In this document: positions 26,227 to 38,779 of the stretch, piece after piece
Layout: every line of letters begins with the position of its first letter
Position numbering within the stretch: position 1 is the first letter of the stretch
NCBI GenBank assembly: GCA_037043015.1
Contig: CM073323.1
Span: forward strand, 13,203,758 to 13,267,757
Origin: Bryum argenteum
Lineage: Eukaryota; Streptophyta; Bryopsida; Bryales; Bryaceae
DNA: 64,000 nucleotides
Direction of reading: 5' to 3'
Notes under the pieces: generated by a model
What the model saw: the letters and a program-made list of their open reading frames with translations, nothing else
Databases searched by the model: none
Told to the model about the DNA's origin: nothing
Translations under genes and position numbers: made by a program

Positions 26227-26450
26227 GTTTTAAGTGTAGCCAAAGGTACAAGAGATGAGATGTTGTTTTAAGTGTAGCCAAAGGTGTTAGAGCTGAGATG
26301 TTGTTTTAAGTGTAGCCAAAGGTGTTAGAGCTGAGATGTTGTTTTAAGTGTAGCCAAAGGTGTAAGAGCTGAGATGTTGTTTTAAGTGTAGCCAAAGGTG
26401 TAAGAGTTGAGACGTTTTAAGTGTAGCCAAAGGTGTAAGAGCTGAGATGT
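26227..26450 (+). repeat. 38-bp minisatellite, about 6 copies
   Basis: Unit starts GTTTTAAGTGTAGCCAAAGG and ends GAGCTGAGATGTT, with starts at 26227 and 26265 and regular spacing after that. One unit near 26410 is shortened. Units differ by a few substitutions, so the array is not recent. Confidence 0.92.
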
Positions 26451-27586
26451 TTGATTTTGTTCGCCATCATCTATCCTAATAACTTTGCTTCTTTGATCTT
26501 CTTGTGAAACTCTAAAAGTTCTATTTGATTGCTTGTCTAACCTTTGTAATAAAAAGAAAGGACAAAAACCAAAAACAACCATGCCAACAATATGGTACAA
26601 TTAGAATCATCATGGTCGTACAGAGGTGCCTCATTTGGCGATGCCGAAGATCGACCTTGGAGTCGGCGGTTAGCAAAGAGGCATGGGAACCCCCTCCAAG
26701 GATAGGTGTCGAATACATTCATGTATGTATTTACGAGCATCTTCTTCATTATTGCAAGTGGAATTAGCTTGCATCATGCAATGCTAAAGGGTCTCACTTC
26801 CGTTGTGCGGCGGCGAGGCATCATTGCCCTCACTAATGCTCAAGAACCTCTTCATCATTTCCAAACCGAGTGGAAAAATAGATATCACTAGTCCGCAAGT
26901 CACAATAGTTGATCTGGCGCTGAGGGGTATTTAGGGCACACATGGCCCTTTCTCAGTTAAGAGAGGCTACCTTAGGCAATATCAAAACTGCCCGGCCCTC
27001 ACGAAACTAATTTTTTTGCTCAATCATGTGACTAAAACACATTGGCAAACCAAACACAATAGTCAAGCACATGACCAAACCAATCTCACATCTAATTGGA
27101 GGACCACACGGAGAATAAGCCCAATCAAGGAACCACACGAAGAACATACTCAGTCACGAAACAAAACTAAGCACACAATATTAACATAATTCTCGAGGTT
27201 GAAAGATCTATATTTCTTCCAACCTTGCAGGTTGACTGCTAACTCTTTCCTCTTTTGAATTTTAAAGATCTCTTGCCTCCTAGTTGATATCATTTTCCTG
27301 CCCCATCACTCATATAGAAAACAATCTAAGTAATTTTTGTACAAGGGGAAAGTAAATGGAATGATAGTCAAAGTGGATTCATCATTTTTGACTCTTCTAC
27401 AATTTGTTATGAATTTTCAAAGGAGGTCTCATAGGTGTTTTTAAAATAATACTCTAATTTTGTACTTTATAATGTTTACTATGAGTACATGCTACTGTCG
27501 AGTGAAGAAACTAATGTGTACCTTTGGGTGAAGAAGCCTAGTGCTACATTATTAGTACCGCTCCCGTCTTGAGCACTCTCCCTTAA
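26451..27586. other. AT-rich spacer, no gene seen
   Basis: Short open frames on both strands around 26520-26900 overlap one another and lack family resemblance. No terminal repeats were recognised. Confidence 0.45.
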
Positions 27587-28140
27587 GGTAGAGGAACCCA
27601 TAGTCGATATGGTCCCCATGCCCAAGTTGTAGACTCCCCAATTGCCAGGGTCTGATTGACCAATTGTCGACATTTGGTTTTGGCAAACAGTGAAAATCAT
27701 GGCAACTTTATGTGATTGTGCATGGTGGCTTCCAGGTTTAGAATGGATGCACTAAATTAAGCAGCAAAATTAGGTGGTTTGGTTATTGTTAGCCTTTTGC
27801 TCGGCTTTAAGCATGACCGGCCACTAGTGAACAACATAATCAACTATTAGTTATGTGGTTAGCTTAATTACATCAGTTTCCATTACGGGAATTAGTGAAT
27901 TTGTATTTGTGAACTAGTCTTATAGTTATCGGTTAGAGGTGAAGCTACATATTGGTAACTAGTCCGGATCAACTTTTCACCTTTTTAATTTGTAGTAATT
28001 TCAATTTCGAGAAAAAAAATTTGGAAAAATGTGCATTCTACCTAAACCTTATTTCCTTATACGAGAAAATTTCTCCCCATGAGTAATACAACTTCTACTA
28101 TGCAAATCGCCTTAACTTATCGACTATGGGTTCCTCTACC
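27587..28140. mobile_element. 554-bp TIR element, GGTAGAGGAACCC ends
   Basis: A perfect 23-bp inverted repeat starts GGTAGAGGAACCCATAGTCG at 27587 and its complement ends CTCTACC at 28140. TTAA (27583) and TTAC (28141) flank it, consistent with insertion at TTA. The ends share GGTAGA with the 12391-12833 element. It lies only about 730 bp upstream of the starch synthase start codon, so it may fall in the promoter or leader. No transposase frame. Confidence 0.7.
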
Positions 28141-28867
28141 TTACAGTACTGCGATCGAGACACGCCCTTGGACCACCACCAACTTCACATTCTCACCCCG
28201 CCACTCACATTGTACATGTGGCTTTCCGCAGCAGCCTCGGGTTCAGGCTCGGAATTGGAAGGTGTTGCTCAGTTGATGCTGCCGAAGCTAAGAGCCTGGA
28301 GGTTGTAGATCGAGGTACGAGGCTAGGTAACAGGCTTGGAACCAGGTTCGAGTTCTCCCAGGCAGCTCGTGTGGATGCGAAGAGAGAGACGACGGACTCG
28401 ACGATGGCGGAGCTGGGAGGACGATCTCTGCTTGCAAGAATTACACCAAAAGCTCAATCCATTGTTCCGATTTTCGTTTGGTAATGTGCAGCTTTTCATT
28501 AGCTTTCTTGGCGTGTCCTCAGATGCTTGATTGATGCTGTTTTGCGACGGCAAAGCGGGTTGCAAGGCAATTTGTTTTCCGTCGTTCATGATTGGTGGAG
28601 AGAGGCTTCCTTCTGTTCGTTAGGGTTCTCGAGAATGTGAAGGAACGCTAGTTCAGGCCTTCTGTGCATTTGTATTCTACATTCTGATCGGAATTGAGCT
28701 GAGTGGGAATTTGGTGAGGTGATTTCTGCAAGAGCCATTTTCCTGAGTGTGCGAGGGTTTGGAATTGCGAAGAAGTGGGACATCCATGATCCGGAATCTT
28801 CTCGTGATTGAATGCAAGTTTCGGTTTGCAGAGGCAGGGGAGGGTAAAGGGGAAGAGGCTGTGAGCA

Positions 28868-31800
28868 ATGTCGGCTGGTGTGGCGACACGCTCGCCGATG
28901 TCGTTCAGCGTAGGCAGTAGCACTGCCTCCGTCCGTGTTTTTCCACATGCTTTCATCAGTTTTGGTCAAGCGCGATATGGGTGCAGAGTTGCGTTCAAGG
29001 AAGCTGCGAATCTCAGCAGGCGTGGAAGTGGTGGATTCTGCTTCACTTCCTTGTCTCCATCATGTAGGATCCGAGGTCGCAACAGCAGGTTCGGGAGTCG
29101 CAACTCTACGCGCTCTTATTTTCAAATGTGTTCGTACTGCTTGTAAGCGCACGAGTGAATCGCAGTAATTCTGCAATACAGAAAGCAATCACGGCATTGT
29201 GTAGCTGACATTGCAGAAGGTATCTAGTTTTCGTGAGCGATGTTTTGATACTTTCAATAGGTGGATATGAGTTCGTTAGTAAAAAATAAGCTTTTGATGG
29301 TTGAAGGTAAGATGAATTGATAACCTCGTAGCTTCTCGCATTCCTGCTCTGATCGAGCAGAATTTGCATCCCCTGTATGCTTTAGTCCAGTATGCACCAT
29401 AGGCTAACGCTAGGCATCAGTGTAACCTAATTCTGCACTCTAGCAGCAACACCTTATGAAAATTGGCGACTCAGCTTGATAGTTTTGGAATAATGTGGTG
29501 AATTTATCCAGATAGTCTAGTTATTTTGAGTGAACGTGGAGATTAGTTGTTTCTGTCGATGTGAATGCTGTCGATCGTCCGTCTACAATGCACTCTAGAG
29601 TTTCAGATGTCACTCGTTATGTAATAGCTAAATGCTTATCTTTGAAGACTATAGAAACGTCGGTTTCATGCTCAGTCGGTTTCTAAGTAATAAATTTTTG
29701 AGTTTGCTCAGTTGAACCGCTAATTCAAGCATTTCTCTTGAGTTCTGCTATCACATGTAGTTTCAATGGAGGCAAGAGTCTTTGTGTGTAGAGCATATAT
29801 CTAAATTTGCAGTTTTTTATCGGACTTCGCAAGTGTCATATTTGCTCACAGTCACTGGATCGGATGGTATTTGATAAAGTATCATAATCAACAGATTCCA
29901 CTGGAGCTCGTCATCCTAAGTTGTGTTTGGGGATAAAAACTGTATTAATGAGATATCGCCGCGTTGTTGTCTATCTTGCAGTGCTAATCAGAAAAGAAGT
30001 CAAGCCCGACGAGTGAGGGACAGCCCGATCTCAGAAACAAATAATCGTGCAGGAGAAGATGGCAGAGACACCCAAACTACAGTTCAGGATGCTCAGACTC
30101 TTAGCGCAGCAGCAGAAGATCGTATGTCAAGAGGTGTACTTCGTTCTCAAGGAAGTGCCTCATCAACAGATGCTTCTATCGCAGAAACCGAAGAAACAGA
30201 TGAAAATGGGGCTTCAAGCGGGATCCCAGTTGAGTAAATGCCTGAAGTATAGTTCGTTACTGGAAGAAACGTTTCTTAGCAGGATTTAGTGCAAATAATT
30301 GCCTAAATTATATGGGTGTGAAAGGCTGATGGATGTCTTCTTTTAATAGGTCCTGCAGATGGTTGTGATATGACGACGACTCTAGTATCTTAGCATCTTG
30401 ATGGGGGTGCCTCGTGCTCACCCATTTCCTGTGGAATTGAGTTGCAGAGAAGGTCAGCTTCAAGTGGTTTCAGCGGGAGTTCGGGCGTCAATGATCTCAT
30501 GCTCTTGGTCAAAGAGGCAGAAACAAGTGCGTAGTCTTTCACTGTCTAGTACTACATACTGTCAGGCCTTTGAAGTTCTTTCCTTACGCACAATGAGGCT
30601 GCTCGTAAGTGACAGTTTTTGGAGATTTTAATTTGTGCTCTGGCGATCAGATATCAGAACTCTGAACCAATTGCGTGAGCGTGCTGTTGATGAGCTACAA
30701 ATTGCCCGTAATGAAAAGGAAGGGCTCCAGTCGCAAGTTGAAGCATTAAAGGTTTGTCTCGTGAACTTAAAGTCTCACAAGTAGAGAGCGGCTGAACTGC
30801 GATTCTGGCTTGAGTCTAGTGCTCTCTCCTTAATACGTTCGAAGATTGTGAAGCACTTAGGAGACTACTGATTGTCCCGTTTTGTACTCTATTCATCTGG
30901 TAGGCACGCCTTGCGGAGTCGGAAACAGTAGTGAAGTACTCTGCTCAAGCCAGAGAAAAGGCTCAGTTGTTGGAAGAGGAAATCGAGTCACTGAAGCAGA
31001 GGCTTGCTCAAGCAGCAGATAGTGAAGCATTCGCTAAGCTCCAGGAGGAAAATAAAGCCCTGCAAGAAAGCTTGGTTGCTCTCCAAAAATCTGGTGGTAA
31101 GGGTCTATCAAACACAAAATTTGCGAGCTCTTTTGATGACGTGAATCCTCTAAGGGTACAACTTGCAGATGCCCAAGCAGAGATAGCAAAATCTCCCAGG
31201 GGGACTGGAAGGGAGAGAGCAGGCATACAAGAGTACATAGCAGGTCTAGAGAATAAAATAGCCGACATGCAAAGACAACTAGCTGAAGCGAGTGCTAATA
31301 GCGCAGAGCTTGAAACTCTGAAAGACGAAGGCATTGCTCTACAAGAGGAAGCAGCTGCTCTACGTATTGAATTAGCAGGTCGTTCCGACAGCGTTTCCGG
31401 AGCAGACGATGATGAGTCCTTACAACGTCAAGTAAGAACCATCACCTTGCAGCATGTTTATATACAGGCTCTAGGTCAATTGCAAAAGTGAGCTGTTATC
31501 TTGATACTTGACAGGCGATATTTATGCTATGAATCCATTCACTGATTTGCTGAACCTTATGAGATAATATAAACGTTTATAATTAGAGGTTTCAACGTTT
31601 GTTATGTTGTGAAACCAGTTTGTTTTTTCCGGACGATTCCATCCAGTTATATTTATATCACCCGTAAAGTCCAATTAACTTTGCTATTGTGATAGGTTGA
31701 TTCGCTCAAGACTATGCTGGGTCGAGCCGTCGCCGAAAAGAACGCCCTGTTGAAAGTGCGTAATGAGAATATCCAGTTGCGTAAACAAGTGGAGATGTTA

Positions 31801-34800
31801 GAAGAGCGTATACGGGAATCAGATGCCGAAATTCAAGCGCAGTTACAAATCTACACAGCAGAAGTGGAGGCTTTCCAGGCTTCTTTGGACGATTTGAAGT
31901 CCGGTAACGAGACAAGTGTGGTGCAAGTTGCTGTAGATGAAATGCCATGGGATTTTTGGAGCGGGCTGCTTTTGCGAATCGATGCGTTGATGCTGGGTGA
32001 CATGCTAACTCAGGTCTGGACTACTCCCTCATAATCACTCCAGATAAAGCCGTTGTTTATAAAGCATTTTTGGCCGTTCACTTTCCGGTTGGTCCTCTTT
32101 TCTTCTCCCTCTGTTGTCACATGAGCTTCGTCTTCTGGTGGCGAATTTCTCTCTCAGACGAGCATGCTCTGGAAATGTTTGTTGCTGCACGCCTGATTGG
32201 AACCCGTAGAAATTCAAGTTTGAGCATAGTGGACCCTATTCTAAATCTTGGTTGGTCAAGTGATCTAAGTAATCACTGGTGGTATGCGGAACGTTTTACA
32301 GACACTCATCCTCTACAATCATACATAGAGACCAGTGGTGTTGGATCAGATTTTTATACATGTAGCGGTCACTTCTAATATGAGCTTACCAGGTTTCCGG
32401 TACAATCCTTTGTCGCATCTGAGTCTTTCAAGACTTGGAAATGACATAAGTCCTATTGATCATTGGAGCAGATCATGTGGTGCAGGAGGACGCAAAGGAG
32501 CTGCAGTTGATGGCTTGGCGAAGAGAGAGACGTTTGCGTGATATTTATCTGAATCATCAAGATGAGCCGGATGAGGATTTGGCCGGTAAATTTATGGCTC
32601 TCATACAGCCTAAGAAAAGGTGATGAACCTGGTTACCTCATTTGCACTTGTCCTTGAGGTAGTCGCTGTTGTTATCATCGGTATCTTGGGTTCATCTTTG
32701 AATGATAGCTCGGGTTATGTCCTCTAGTCTTCACTCTTTTCTTTCTGCGAGTAGTTTGATGGAAGATATGAAGCATGGACCTGATTATTTTCCCGCTGGT
32801 TTATTGAACTAGTATGATGTTTGGTTCTATGTAAAATTCTTGTGAATTTAAGAATTACATGTTATGTCGTTGTTTGCAGGCCAGGAATATATGTGATACA
32901 CATTGCTGCTGAAATGGCGCCAGTTGCGAAGGTACTTGCGTCGCCTATCCAAAATTATTAACCTTCAAATCCATTCTGATCTTCTGAAGCGTGAAGAGGA
33001 GTTCTTATATAATGTGACTGCTGACATATTGTGCTTTGAAGGTCGGTGGCTTGGGAGATGTGTTGACTGGTTTGAGTCGATCCTTACAAAGAAAGGGGCA
33101 TCTTGTTGAAGCTATTCTTCCAAAGTATGATTGCATGGACTACTCCCGCATCGTCAATCTCAAGGTTCGTTACCCGTGATCTTGACTAAGTAGAGTTCTG
33201 TAACGGAGAGGAAGTCGTGCTGCAAGGTTGCACAAGGTTCTTGGAAAGCTGTGGCGGGTCCCTACAGTAGTGCTATTGTGGAAGCATTATTCCTTAAGAA
33301 TGTTTCAAAATAGCCCGCTAAACCCCGAAATCAGGACTTTCTTTTGTTCACAATGTTATGTTTCGAGCGATCTTGGAGCATGTTGTGGTCATTGCCCACT
33401 CCGTGATAAGCGTGGTCGCAACTATCTGCTGTTCTCTGTAATAGATTCCAATTTTCTCTTTTTCGGTCTTTGTTTTTGATTGAGTTCGACCTTAACTTTT
33501 AGACAGGTTCAGATGTTGTGGGTTTTTTCTAACACGGCTTATTGTTGGGTTCTGTACACAGGAGTTGGACTTGGAGCTCCACTCCCAATATGATGGTCAC
33601 ATGCATAAAAACAAGGTGTGGTCTGGCATCGTGGAAGGTACGCAAATGTTTTCTATCGCTATTTTTCCAAGAGTGGCCTTGTGACTTCTTTATACAAGGA
33701 ACTATGTATCTATTATTATAAGTAGGTATTTTCTGCATTTTTTTGGCCCTTAAGTCCAGTTTTCAAAGCAGCATCACCATCTAATGTAAGAATTATAGTT
33801 CCTTGAGGAGCTCGGAAGGTGCAGAGTCGACATGTATGATACAAATTCTTGATAACAAGTACACCGATGTTTCAATGCGTGCAGGACTTCCTGTGTATTT
33901 CATTGAGCCTCTGCATCCGGCAAAGTTTTTCTGGCGTGGGCAGTTTTATAGTGAACCTGACGATTTCAGGCGATTCACATACTTTTGCCGAGCCGCAATG
34001 GAGTTCATGTTGCAATCTGGAAAGCGACCAGATATTATTCACAGCCATGATTGGCAAACTGCTGTTGTGGTAAAACTATAGCTGGAATTTGGCCTTCATC
34101 TGGAACAATCCCTTATCCATGCTTCAACTCGTATGCTTTTACGTGGATTGCTTCTCCGGTGTTGCTTGCCTGGTCGTTTCGAGAGTCTTTCATGTTTCAC
34201 CGAGTTGTGTGTGATATGCTGTTCTCTTTGCAGGCCCCGCTATACTGGGACATCTATGTGCCTCTCGGGCTGGACTCTGCCAGGCTGGCGTTTACCTGCC
34301 ACAATTTCGAGTATCAAGGAGCAGAGGCTGCAGGAGCCATCACTGCATGTGGTCTGTCTGCAAAAGACTTGATGCGTCCCGATAGAATGCAAGACAATTC
34401 CTTCCACAACAAAATCAATCTCCTTAAGGTTAGTGTTGATGGTTCTTGAGGGTGAAAAGGTTCTCTATTACTTGATTACGCTTTTCCTTGGCGAGACCAG
34501 TCACTCGCTCAATCATTGACGTAGTTACATGTTTGGCATCGGAAATAGTCCTGTTAACTTATGCTGCTGTATTTAATGCAAGACCTTTCGCGAAGACTGA
34601 ATCCAAGTAAGTTGTGCAGGGTGGAATCGTATTTTCCAACATCGTGACTACAGTATCGCCTACATATGCTCAAGAGGTGTTAAGACCAGAGGTTTGTGCA
34701 GCAGGCCCATACAGATCATAGACAAACGCAGGAAACGCCACTGTTTAGATCATTAGCGGCTCTGTCTGCGTAGTCCCTTGCGCAGTTCCTTGCCCGTTCA

Positions 34801-36998
34801 TTTGTTTCTGTATTAAGCGGTTTAAACCTAACCATTGGCATTGGAAGTCGCACAGGCGTCGGTACTTCAGCCAACTTCAGATTATATATTTTCTTAAAAT
34901 CACTAGGAGATTGTCAATTTCTATCTGTGGAAGTAGTGTTCATTCTATTTCAGTATTGCCATTAGTAGTGATAGTTGGTAGTGATCACCATCACATCTTT
35001 TCAGTTCCGAGGATCATAAGCATAGTAATTACTGGTTTGCAATGCCTATCGGTTGAATTCGAGGCTTTACATATCGCTTACCCCACTTTTTGTAATCTCC
35101 AGGGTGGAAAGGGCTTGCATGGAACTTTAGGTGTGCACTCAAAGAAGTTCGTTGGGATATTGAATGGCATCGACGAAGAAGTGTGGGATCCAGCCACGGA
35201 CACTCTAATCGACTACCAGTACAATGCCGACGACGTAGATGGGAAGTACGTCAATAAGCAAAAGTTGCGGGAGCGGTTGGGGTTGGGAAGTCAGGGTGAA
35301 GATGCCCGAAGGCCACTGGTACAACCTCCGTTCCTTTGCTTTTTCAGTTTTTTACATCCGAAATTTTTCGTGCTCTCAATACTTACAGATTGAGCTGCCA
35401 TTAAAATTTTGAATCGATTAGCGTCTTACTTGATGTAGTAAAATCATGTTGCCATTTCTGACGCGTTATTTAGTATTTCAAGCTCGATGCAGAGTTCGTC
35501 CGTATTTCCTTCATAGAAGAAAGTGATCTGCTTTGCTTTTATCAGTCATCATGTATATGTCATTGGCATACTTCAGCTTTCTTCATGCAGCTTTCAGCTC
35601 ATCGTTATGGTGTCAACAGATCAGGATTAGTAGAATCATGGGTTGCGAAATCTCACGTTTGCAAATTTTCCTTTCAGGTGGGATGTGTGACAAGGCTTGT
35701 TCCACAAAAAGGGGTGCATTTAATCAGACATTCCATCTACCGCACTTTGGAACGAGGTGGTCAGTATGTTCTCCTGGGATCTAGTCCCGTTCCTCAGATT
35801 CAGGTATGCTTCTCAATGAACAACTCGCGCACTAATAAATTTCTTGATCCTTGTAATGCATGTCTCTTTACATCAGCTGCCACACGTCTCATTTTTCTGT
35901 TTATTAACTCTATGGGGTGCATTCGCACAGCAAGAGTTTGAGGGTATAGCCCGTCAGTTCGAAAACCACCCCCAAATTCGCCTAGTTCTCAAGTACGACG
36001 AGGCACTTTCACATGCCATATATGCGGCCTCGGACATCTTTGTGATTCCATCTATATTTGAGCCTTGCGGTCTCACACAGGTCGGCACTTCTATCCTCTG
36101 TTTCCTTTGCAATCATACTCAATGGACAAGCTTTACGCTAGTTCGTTGGTATGATTTGTTGTTTCTTGTCATAGAACATAAGATGTTTGAAGCGTAAGGT
36201 TCACTTGTACAGGTTATTGCTGAGTTAAACATATTCTCTCGAAATGTGAGTTGGAATTACAGAGATAGCCTGTTGATACTTTTTTGGTACTCGCAGATGA
36301 TATCTATGCGATACGGAACAATACCTGTGGTGCGAAGGACCGGGGGACTTGCAGACAGGTTTGTACTGATTACATAATTCAAGTATTTTTTATTTTATTT
36401 TTCTTTTCTCAGGGTGCTCTGAATCACCCGTCTTCGTTCTATGTTGACTACCAGCTGCATCAGTTGGATGGAGAATTGTTACTGACACTGAATGCTAAAT
36501 GCTTTCTCCATCTGCAGTGTATTCGACGTCGATGATGAGAGAAATCCTGAGGAAAAGAAGAACGGCTTCGTATTTGAAGATGCAAACGAAGGGGTGAGAA
36601 TATTTTCTAGAAGATGAAGATTTATCACATGCACCTTCATTCAATCTAGTAGCAATGTTGCAGTCATCCAATGCCTTCAAGTCTTCAATTACTTCTGCAT
36701 TGTTGCGCGATTGACACACCGGCAGTCCAAAGCATCGCGCTGGATAAGTTCAGTTTGTTTTAATATTAGATTGCTTCCCCGTCTGATGAGTTTTCAGTTG
36801 GTTTCCTTACTGGCAAGCATCTCGAATGTGCAGAGTTTGAACTGGGGTTTGGATCGGGCGCTGGACTACTTTGTCCAAAGACCCGAATGGTGGCAAGATT
36901 TAGTTAGAAAGGCGATGCTAATGGACTTCAGTTGGGGAACTTCAGCTGATCAGTACGTAGACCTGTATAAGAAAGTGCTCACCAAGGTGAAGGTTTGA
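28868..36998 (+). CDS. SS4: soluble starch synthase 4 (GT5), chloroplast
   Basis: Transfers glucose from ADP-glucose to alpha-1,4-glucan. SS4 is known to control starch-granule initiation in plastids. Exon 1 (ATG 28868) reads [20 protein letters not shown], a Ser/Arg-rich transit peptide. Exons between 29980 and 32620 encode the long coiled coil ([59 protein letters not shown]) and the [16 protein letters not shown] linker typical of SS4. The GT5 catalytic part follows: [15 protein letters not shown] joins [15 protein letters not shown] across an intron (ADP-glucose site), then [96 protein letters not shown] and [15 protein letters not shown]. It ends VLTKVKV with a stop at 36998. About 15 exons, with introns about 100-400 bp. 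Every hallmark motif is intact. One or two coiled-coil exons near 30240-30650 are not placed with certainty. Confidence 0.93.
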
Positions 36999-37553
36999 TT
37001 TTTCAGTACAATCATTCATATATTGCGTCACTTTAGAGACGGTGTGTTGTTATTTATGAATGACATCAATTAGTAGAGCTTATAGTTGGCAAACGTTACA
37101 TGAATTTGAGAACTTTTAACCTGTAATTAGAGCGGATGTGACGATCATTGTGGTTGTTGGAAGCCAATTTTCAACCGCTGGGACAGTTGCTCCTTTGTAT
37201 TGTAAAATGCCCAAATGCATGTGATGTTATTGTTAAATGCAATTTGAGAAACAAAGTATACTTATGTTTAGGAATGTTCTTCATGTAAAATTAATGATTC
37301 ATTTTTCATAATCAATCCTTGGAAAAAAAAAAATCTGCAATTATTGTGGACAAACACATATTTTTACAAATATATTTTAGAGCATGAAGACCAGGTGAAG
37401 TCCTTTCCTTGAACATAAGAGCAAAAATAAATACTTGCTCAATTGTCATGGTAAGTTGAAATTTATTGTCTACAATTTAATTGTAGATTATATTTAGAAC
37501 ACTTTGTCAAAGCTCATGTTCATTTTGTGTATATGATATGAGTGGTTTGTTAA

Positions 37554-37625
37554 CCCTTAAACATCAGAGCATGCCCCTCGGGCTTGGTTTCCAGTGTATT
37601 TTCAGAGGGGCTTGACGTTTAAGGG
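37554..37625. mobile_element. 72-bp deletion derivative of the piggyBac-like TTAA family
   Basis: CCCTTAAAC at the left and GTTTAAGGG at the right are flanked by TTAA on both sides (37550-37553 and 37626-37629). The interior keeps only subterminal GCCCCTCGGGCTTGG and AGAGGGGCTTGACG blocks, which resemble the subterminal GCCCGAGGGGCTTGA of the 11871 copy. It lies about 550 bp downstream of the SS4 stop. Confidence 0.75.
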
Positions 37626-37629
37626 TTAA

Positions 37630-38190
37630 CCTTGTAATGCAAAAAGTGTCATTTGGAATGCTAAGTAAGATGGGACCCATGACCATCTTAGACTCTAGAT
37701 AATTGAGAAGGTGCCTTGTAACGCAAGGTCCATGCGATTCTTTTGTGAGAAGCATCCATCCATTTCTTGTGCATTGCTATTTAATTGCTGCAACTATATA
37801 TGCATAAGGTACTTTCTCAACAACACAACAATGGAGCAAACTATAGTTCAAGAAATAAACTTCTTAACAAACAGAGGATTAGGATGTAGCTGTACTTGAA
37901 TCCAAATGAGAAATGGACCATTTCCTTTACTATTAGCTTCGATAACCCCCAATCAATCAATTAGTGGTCACCCAAGCGCTTCTAGACTAAGTAAGTTTGT
38001 AGTAAGCAGATGATTTTTCTTGTTCTCTTTTTCTTACTCTTTACCTGTTTAAAGAAAAATTGATGTTTGTCATCCCATTATAAAAGGAGTGTATTCGTAC
38101 ATTCTAGTGTATTTTCATATACGGACCACAAAGACTACGAAAATGGCTGAGAACAAGATCTAGGATCTCCGCACATTCTCCGGCAGGAAT
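37630..38190. other. spacer and probable promoter of the DUF2358 gene
   Basis: No coding frame. The composition turns GC-richer after about 38150, suggesting that transcription of the downstream gene starts near there. Confidence 0.35.
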
Positions 38191-38779
38191 GTGCCTGAGA
38201 ATCTACCGGACCAGGGGATGCTGTAATCTGAATGAAAAAGCGTCCCACCTCTCGGCAGACGGGCTTTTTGAAGCGAAGCTTCGGAGCGCGGGACCGACGG
38301 CGAGTCGACGCGACGATTCCACGTTCAGAACCAGCGGGGTCTCCACGTCAGCGGGCTTCCGATTTGTCACGACGCGAAGCAATCCCCGTCATCACCACGA
38401 CCGTTCCAGGCGGAATCGTCATCCGCAGCAGCAGCTGTGTAGTGAATGGGCTCCTGGCTCTCATTCCTCCGCCAATCTTCGGCCTCGGCCATGCACAGAC
38501 ACACAACGCCCCTCACCACCCACGATCATCATCGCCCATAGATTCCTACTCTTCGCTTCCGTCTCTTTCCCTTTCAAGTGATTCGAATTGCGTAACCGGA
38601 CTGAGAGATTGCTCTACAGAGATTGATTGTCAGGTACTTGCGGTGAATTTTGGAGACTTGGGTCTTGATTTTTTTCGAGGGTTTCGAGCGGTGACGTCGA
38701 CTTTCTAGCGGTGGGATTGTATGAATAGGGTTTGATTTTTGAATGGCTACGGTTGTTTGCAGGTGGTTGTTCATCAACC

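Noticed and set aside
28586-28969. 127-aa minus-strand frame over the SS4 start
   Set aside because: Antisense shadow of the SS4 first exon and leader.
31008-31334. 108-aa minus-strand frame inside SS4
   Set aside because: Antisense shadow of the Leu/Glu-rich coiled-coil exon.
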